From assembly GCA_902158745.1 (NCBI GenBank), contig CABGHH010000053.1, positions 1 to 9,349 of the forward strand: a stretch of DNA of 9,349 nt. The letters run 5' to 3'. Source of the DNA: Candidatus Methanolliviera sp. GoM_asphalt (GTDB lineage: Archaea; Halobacteriota; Methanoliparia; Methanoliparales; Methanoliparaceae). Numbering within the stretch: position 1 is the first letter of the stretch; each line of letters starts with the position of its first letter. Positions 5,973 to 9,349 of this stretch are shown here, piece by piece. Position numbers and translations under genes: made by a program. Under the pieces are notes generated by a model. It ran no database searches. It was not told the origin of the DNA and saw only the letters and a list, made by a program, of their open reading frames with translations.

Positions 5973-7871
5973 GTGATAATTATGAAAAGAGAGAAATTTG
6001 TCGTCGATCCCGTCACCGAAGAGATGCGAAAGCGGGCGAAAAAACTCGGAATAAGAACGGTTTGGGAGAGATACAAGGAGAACCACGCGAGATCAAAAGA
6101 TGCACCATTTCAGGCGACGTGTACGACTTGCCAGCAAGGCCCATGTGTGAACGTGAAGACGCATGGCGTCTGTGGAATGAACAAAGACATCATTGTATCA
6201 AAAAATTTGGTATCTGAGACGACGATCGGAGCGTCCGCACACGTTGGGCATGCAAGAAGGGTCGCAAATATATTAAGAGGCGTTGGCGACGGATCAATAA
6301 CTGCCTATTCGATCAAAGAGAAAGAAAAGCTCGATTGTGTTTATAAAGGTCTCGGGCTAAGTGGAGCTAATACAGATGAGAAGAAAGCAACTGAGATCGC
6401 AGATACAATCTTGGATGACATATCGAAACTCGAGGGCACGCCAAAGATGTTACTGTATAGAGCACTTGAGGATAGACAGAAATTATGGGAAGATAAGAAC
6501 ATTCTCATCAACGGCGCCTGTCCTGAGATCATGGAGGCTCAAAATAGGATCGCGATGGGAATGGATGCGGATATGAAAAATTTACTTTTGGGCGCGTGCC
6601 GATTGGGTCTCGTCGATGCGTACTGTGGTATGTATCCGGCGACGACGATCCAGGATATACTTTTAGGAATTCCAAATATAACAAAAATAAAGACAAATCT
6701 GACTGTCATAAAAAGAGATGAAATAAATATCGTTGTTCATGGGCATATACCGCTATTAGCAGATGCGATCATCGACGCGACGGAGGAATACAACGATGAA
6801 AAAGAAGAAAAAGAAAATAAGCCGAAGATCAATTTGGTTGGGATGTGTTGTACAGGTATGGAGGTATTGATGCGAAAAGGCGTGAATTATGGCGGAGACA
6901 TATTACAACAGGAACTCGCGATCGCGACAGGAGCAATAGAACTTTTCGTGGCGGATATTCAGTGCACACAACCCGCGGTCGTGGATGCAGCGAAAAATTT
7001 CCATACAAAGGTGATCATGACAGATCCGATGTCAAAAATGGAGGGTGCCGAATACATCGAATTCGATGCAGAAAAAGCAGAAGAGATCGGAAAAAAGATC
7101 GTAGATATGGCAGTTGAGAACTATAAAAATAGGGATCAATCAAAGGTGTTTATCCCAGACTACGAGCCGCACGAAATGGTCGCGGGATTTTCGACGGAAG
7201 AACTTCTTAAGGTATTGGATAAGGTAAAGCCTGGAGATCCTATTGGGGCGCTCGTCGATCAAATAAAAGATGGAAACATTCGAGGAATCTGCGCGGTAAT
7301 CGGGTGCGTCACTCCAAGAGACACTTACGGATTTAGAACGGTCGAACTGATAAGAGAGTTAATTAAAAATAATATCCTGGTCGTATTAACGGGATGCGTC
7401 GCGACAGTAGCTTCTTATCACGATTTATTGAAGCCAGATTCTTCATATCCTGGCGTTGGCGAGGGTTTAAAAAAGGTTATGGATGCGGTCGCAAAGGCAA
7501 ACGATCTAGATGCCGTTCCACCTTGCATATTCATGGGCGCGTGCGTTGATAACTCGAGGATCGAAGAGGTGCTAAATGCAGTCGCGAATTATCTCCATGT
7601 AAGAATCGATCAGCTTCCCGTAGCGGGATCTGCGCCGGAATATATTGCAGAAAAGGCGATACCAATTGGTATTTGGACCGTTTTATTGGGGATATTCACA
7701 CACATAGGAGATCAACCGAACATAGCAGCTAGCGAGAGAGTTGTCAAGTTTTTGACCGATGATATCGAGGATATATTTGGCGGAAAGTTCTATGTCGAAG
7801 CAGATCCATATATCGCGGCAGAAAAGATAATAGGAGTCATTGAAGAGAAACGTAAGGCATTAGGAATATAA
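5973..7871 (+). CDS. cooS: CooS-type anaerobic Ni-Fe carbon monoxide dehydrogenase, catalytic subunit, lacking D-cluster cysteines
   Basis: This is a 632-residue homologue of the homodimeric CO dehydrogenase that oxidises CO with water to CO2, two electrons and two protons. Numbering is from the GTG at 5973; the ATG at residue 4 (5982), preceded by GTGAT, is an equally good start. B-cluster ligands match CxxCxxxxC (Cys50, 53, 58) plus Cys67 in GVCG. C-cluster ligands match His258 (GHIP), Cys293 (CCTG), Cys331 (DIQC), Cys445 (IGCVTP), Cys475 (TGC) and Cys524 (MGACVDNSR). Lys561 (PEYIAEKA) and His90 (AHVGH) match catalytic residues. The two D-cluster cysteines (39 and 47 in Carboxydothermus CODH-II) align with Ser41 and Thr49, and residues 1-49 contain no cysteine. 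It is not CdhA of the archaeal CODH/ACS complex: that is longer, with extra ferredoxin-like domains. No cooF, cooC or cooA is in view, so the electron acceptor is unknown. Confidence 0.95.
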   Translation: MIIMKREKFVVDPVTEEMRKRAKKLGIRTVWERYKENHARSKDAPFQATCTTCQQGPCVNVKTHGVCGMNKDIIVSKNLVSETTIGASAHVGHARRVANILRGVGDGSITAYSIKEKEKLDCVYKGLGLSGANTDEKKATEIADTILDDISKLEGTPKMLLYRALEDRQKLWEDKNILINGACPEIMEAQNRIAMGMDADMKNLLLGACRLGLVDAYCGMYPATTIQDILLGIPNITKIKTNLTVIKRDEINIVVHGHIPLLADAIIDATEEYNDEKEEKENKPKINLVGMCCTGMEVLMRKGVNYGGDILQQELAIATGAIELFVADIQCTQPAVVDAAKNFHTKVIMTDPMSKMEGAEYIEFDAEKAEEIGKKIVDMAVENYKNRDQSKVFIPDYEPHEMVAGFSTEELLKVLDKVKPGDPIGALVDQIKDGNIRGICAVIGCVTPRDTYGFRTVELIRELIKNNILVVLTGCVATVASYHDLLKPDSSYPGVGEGLKKVMDAVAKANDLDAVPPCIFMGACVDNSRIEEVLNAVANYLHVRIDQLPVAGSAPEYIAEKAIPIGIWTVLLGIFTHIGDQPNIAASERVVKFLTDDIEDIFGGKFYVEADPYIAAEKIIGVIEEKRKALGI

Positions 7872-7966
7872 AAGGTCAAACGATCCAATCTTCGATTAGA
7901 AGGACTGTATGAATATGTGATTGATATTTGGAACTATAAGAGGATCATTGGGTTGGACATCTGAAT

Positions 7967-7983
7967 AACAAACTTTATAAATA
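7967..7983 (+). promoter_or_regulatory. probable BRE/TATA promoter of the membrane-protein gene
   Basis: AACAAAC (7967-7973) then TTTATAAATA (7974-7983) is a strong archaeal BRE/TATA candidate. Transcription would start near 8005, leaving a leader of about 30 bases before the ATG at 8034. The surrounding gap (7872-8033) shows no further gene and no convincing terminator. Confidence 0.6.
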
Positions 7984-8015
7984 AATTGTAAATTCTCACC
8001 AAAAGATGGTTTTCT

Positions 8016-8020
8016 GGAGG
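8016..8020 (+). promoter_or_regulatory. Shine-Dalgarno GGAGG upstream of the membrane-protein gene
   Basis: GGAGG lies 13 bases before the ATG at 8034, longer than the usual 5-9. No alternative ATG, GTG or TTG exists in that frame between the site and 8034, so the site still supports this start, though loosely. Confidence 0.5.
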
Positions 8021-8033
8021 AAAAATATTAAAG

Positions 8034-8624
8034 ATGAAGACTTGGAAAATTGTGGTGATATTGGTCATATATACGATGATCGTTGGCACATTAGGAGTAT
8101 ATTATGATTATTGTGTCTCTAGAGATACAACCGCGTGGTTAAATAGGGCACAGGTCTCATCAAACCCTAAAGATATGAAGGAATTTTTGATAAATACAAG
8201 AGACGGTATGGATAAATGGGGATGTAATGAAGGATATGCCGCATTGGTATTCAAAAAACCGGATAATAATATGTTGCTCATAAGAAGAGCGTTGAATAGA
8301 TCGGTAGAGAGAGCAAAGCAACTTGAATCGATGGATATAAACTCGGTCACCTATCAAACTGGGCTGGATGACATCAGGGGAACTATAAGAGAGTTAGATC
8401 TTCAGGCGGAATATTTTTGGTTTATCCATCGAGGTATGCTTCTCTTCATAGCTCTGTGGGGATTAGTGCCGGTTTGGATCATACCCCTGACTATTAAGGG
8501 AATACTTTGGCAACGTTCTCCGGCGTATAGGGAATATATGAAAAAGCAATTAGAGGCACAGAGAGCCCTTTTTTATAGACAACCACCAGAAAAAGAGGAG
8601 GAGAAAGATAATAAAAAAGAGTAA
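8034..8624 (+). CDS. uncharacterised two-helix membrane protein
   Basis: This is a 196-residue protein that I do not recognise. A hydrophobic segment near the N-terminus (about 5-25) could be a signal anchor, and a second helix lies at about 134-155. Between them is a soluble region of roughly 105 residues with two cysteines (Cys27, Cys64), aromatic residues and a helical charged stretch (about 82-122). After helix 2 come a basic segment with an RSPAYREYMKKQLEAQ helix and a highly charged Lys/Glu tail (185-196). The likely topology puts both ends in the cytoplasm and the middle region outside, where the cysteines could pair; this is inference from charge distribution. The gene has its own TATA-like promoter and GGAGG, and is followed 42 bases later by tRNA-Cys. 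It lies on the same strand as cooS, 162 bases downstream. The continuous frame, promoter and ribosome site support a real gene; function is unknown. Confidence 0.78.
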   Translation: MKTWKIVVILVIYTMIVGTLGVYYDYCVSRDTTAWLNRAQVSSNPKDMKEFLINTRDGMDKWGCNEGYAALVFKKPDNNMLLIRRALNRSVERAKQLESMDINSVTYQTGLDDIRGTIRELDLQAEYFWFIHRGMLLFIALWGLVPVWIIPLTIKGILWQRSPAYREYMKKQLEAQRALFYRQPPEKEEEKDNKKE

Positions 8625-8666
8625 TATTGTCCATAAGAACGATCCAAAATACCTAAAATCGAGGAC

Positions 8667-8737
8667 GCCAGGGTGGCAGAGAGGCTATGCAGTCGGCTGC
8701 AGACCGACTTACCTCGGTTCAAATCCGGGCCCTGGCT
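8667..8737 (+). tRNA. tRNA-Cys (anticodon GCA)
   Basis: The cloverleaf folds cleanly. The acceptor stem GCCAGGG/CCCTGGC is 7 perfect pairs, followed by discriminator T (U73, typical for Cys). The D arm is closed by GCA/TGC. The anticodon stem GTCGG/CCGAC has loop CTGCAGA, giving anticodon GCA. A four-base variable loop TTAC is followed by a T arm CTCGG/CCGGG (one G-U pair) with loop TTCAAAT. There is no intron and no encoded CCA, as is usual in archaea. The 3' half is overlapped on the opposite strand by the end of the HAD reading frame. Confidence 0.97.
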
Positions 8738-9349
8738 TTATTCTAATCTCTCCGATTTTCAGTATATCGAGCAGATCATCTACGACGTAATCTACAGATT
8801 CGACGAGTATCTCTGGAATCTTCTGTTTTTGTTGGGTCGATAAAATACTTAAATCTGATGCTTTGAACGCTAAAAGGTCATTTATACCATCCCCAACCAT
8901 CGTAACAGATTCATAGTGCTTCTTCAACTCATTGATAATATCTTCCTTGATCTTTGGTGTTGCAAGAGGAAATATCCTCTTTTCTTCTATACCCAACGTC
9001 TTTGCAAGTTTTTTTGCACTTTTTTTAGTATCTCCTGTGGCTATATAAATATCGAAATCTTTTTTCAGTTTTTCCAACAATGTTGGGACATTATCGAAGT
9101 GATCTCCAGAAGTGCTCAATACGTGTGTTATCGTCTTTTCTTTGAGCAACACGTCCAAAATAAAGCCAAAATTCACGTAATATGATTTTTTGGATTTTGT
9201 GGTCGAAAGATTTTTTTCAACCACATCTTTAATCTCAAAAATTTTTACCCGATTATCTCTCTTTATAGACTCAAAAACGTCTTTTTTATCTATTAATGGC
9301 ACAGAACAGCTTATTTCAAAGTCAAAATTTGACGATGAGATCAATTCAT
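8709..9349 (-). CDS. HAD-superfamily hydrolase, P-type-ATPase-like, 5' end outside the window (partial)
   Basis: The frame stays open to the right edge. Numbering here starts at a TTG (9344-9342). The ATG at 9349 is in another frame and meets a stop after two codons. Visible HAD motifs are motif II IYIATGD (Thr103), motif III TPKIKED (probably Lys133) and motif IV VTMVGDGIND (Asp152, Asp156), matching the phosphorylation domain of P-type ATPases and the related small soluble archaeal phosphatases. The nucleophile motif I (DxxGT/DxxGTL) is absent here and most likely lies upstream of the window, so the gene is probably truncated by the edge. There are no membrane helices, so this is a cytosolic phosphatase rather than a pump; its substrate is unknown. 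The last nine residues (KPGPGFEPR) are the antisense of tRNA-Cys, and the TAA stop lies in the tRNA variable loop. Confidence 0.8.
   Translation of the reverse strand, partial: ELISSSNFDFEISCSVPLIDKKDVFESIKRDNRVKIFEIKDVVEKNLSTTKSKKSYYVNFGFILDVLLKEKTITHVLSTSGDHFDNVPTLLEKLKKDFDIYIATGDTKKSAKKLAKTLGIEEKRIFPLATPKIKEDIINELKKHYESVTMVGDGINDLLAFKASDLSILSTQQKQKIPEILVESVDYVVDDLLDILKIGEIRIKPGPGFEPR

Noticed and set aside
5685..6086. Minus-strand open frames across the cbiP/cooS junction and other frames over 200 bases inside hef, cobD, cbiP and cooS (for example 697-1077 plus).
   Set aside because: They lie opposite or out of frame with strongly conserved proteins, and have low-complexity Ser/Leu/Arg-rich composition typical of antisense shadows.
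5973..7871. CooS as the product of recent horizontal transfer, from a seemingly higher use of GCG alanine codons.
   Set aside because: Arginine codon use is mixed AGA/AGG/CGA as in the neighbours, and high expression could explain the bias; a proper codon-usage calculation would be needed.
7869..7964. In-frame continuation of CooS beyond its TAA for about 30 codons to a TGA, with a protein-like sequence.
   Set aside because: CooS already has its full usual length and normal C-terminus; an open stretch this short occurs by chance, and no readthrough signal is visible.
8006..8107. Short frame starting at ATG 8006, out of frame with the membrane-protein gene and near the predicted transcription start.
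   Set aside because: It has no Shine-Dalgarno of its own, about 33 codons with no recognisable feature, and overlaps the better-supported gene at 8034.
1..9349. CRISPR array, insertion sequence, integrase or attachment repeats, including a duplicate of the tRNA-Cys 3' end.
   Set aside because: No spaced repeats, transposase or integrase motifs or tRNA-end duplication were found by reading; the window looks like stable chromosome.

Overview
The window looks like euryarchaeal chromosome, most likely from a methanogen-like or related anaerobic lineage. The evidence is an intact Hef helicase-nuclease (an archaeal family), archaeal BRE/TATA-like promoter elements, a tRNA gene without an encoded CCA, archaeal-style cobamide genes and a CooS-type Ni-Fe carbon monoxide dehydrogenase. 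Coding strands are purine-rich, with many AGA/AGG arginine and ATA isoleucine codons. That is common in thermophiles, but it is only a hint. I cannot name the species.

Left part (1-2426): the first ~80 bases may hold the tail of an unidentified rightward gene. The minus-strand hef gene (79-2319) follows; it encodes an SF2 helicase fused to an XPF-type nuclease and HhH tail, used in fork and crosslink repair. A 107-bp spacer carries its probable promoter.

Middle (2427-5927): this is a cobamide block of two divergent units. A leftward two-gene operon encodes CobD-type threonine-phosphate decarboxylase and CbiB, joined by a GTGA stop/start overlap. The rightward gene encodes cobyric acid synthase CbiP. 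Together they cover consecutive steps: CbiP finishes side-chain amidation to cobyric acid, CobD makes aminopropanol phosphate, and CbiB couples the two into cobinamide phosphate. The 70-bp divergent spacer holds A/T-rich promoter elements and overlapping palindromes.

Right part (5928-9349): next is a stand-alone CooS CO dehydrogenase with its own promoter-like element. All C-cluster and B-cluster ligands appear present, but both D-cluster cysteines are replaced by Ser and Thr, and no cysteine occurs upstream of the B-cluster motif. No cooF, cooC, cooA, acetyl-CoA synthase or hydrogenase gene is visible. It is followed by an unrecognised two-helix membrane protein, a tRNA-Cys(GCA), and a leftward HAD phosphatase (P-type-ATPase-like) that runs off the right edge. 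The HAD reading frame ends inside the tRNA gene, on the opposite strand.

Most of the window is ordinary archaeal housekeeping. The most unusual points are the D-cluster-less CooS with no redox partner nearby, its unknown membrane neighbour with a similar promoter, and the tRNA-overlapping HAD tail. No gene-free stretch exceeds 300 bases; the longest is 7872-8033.
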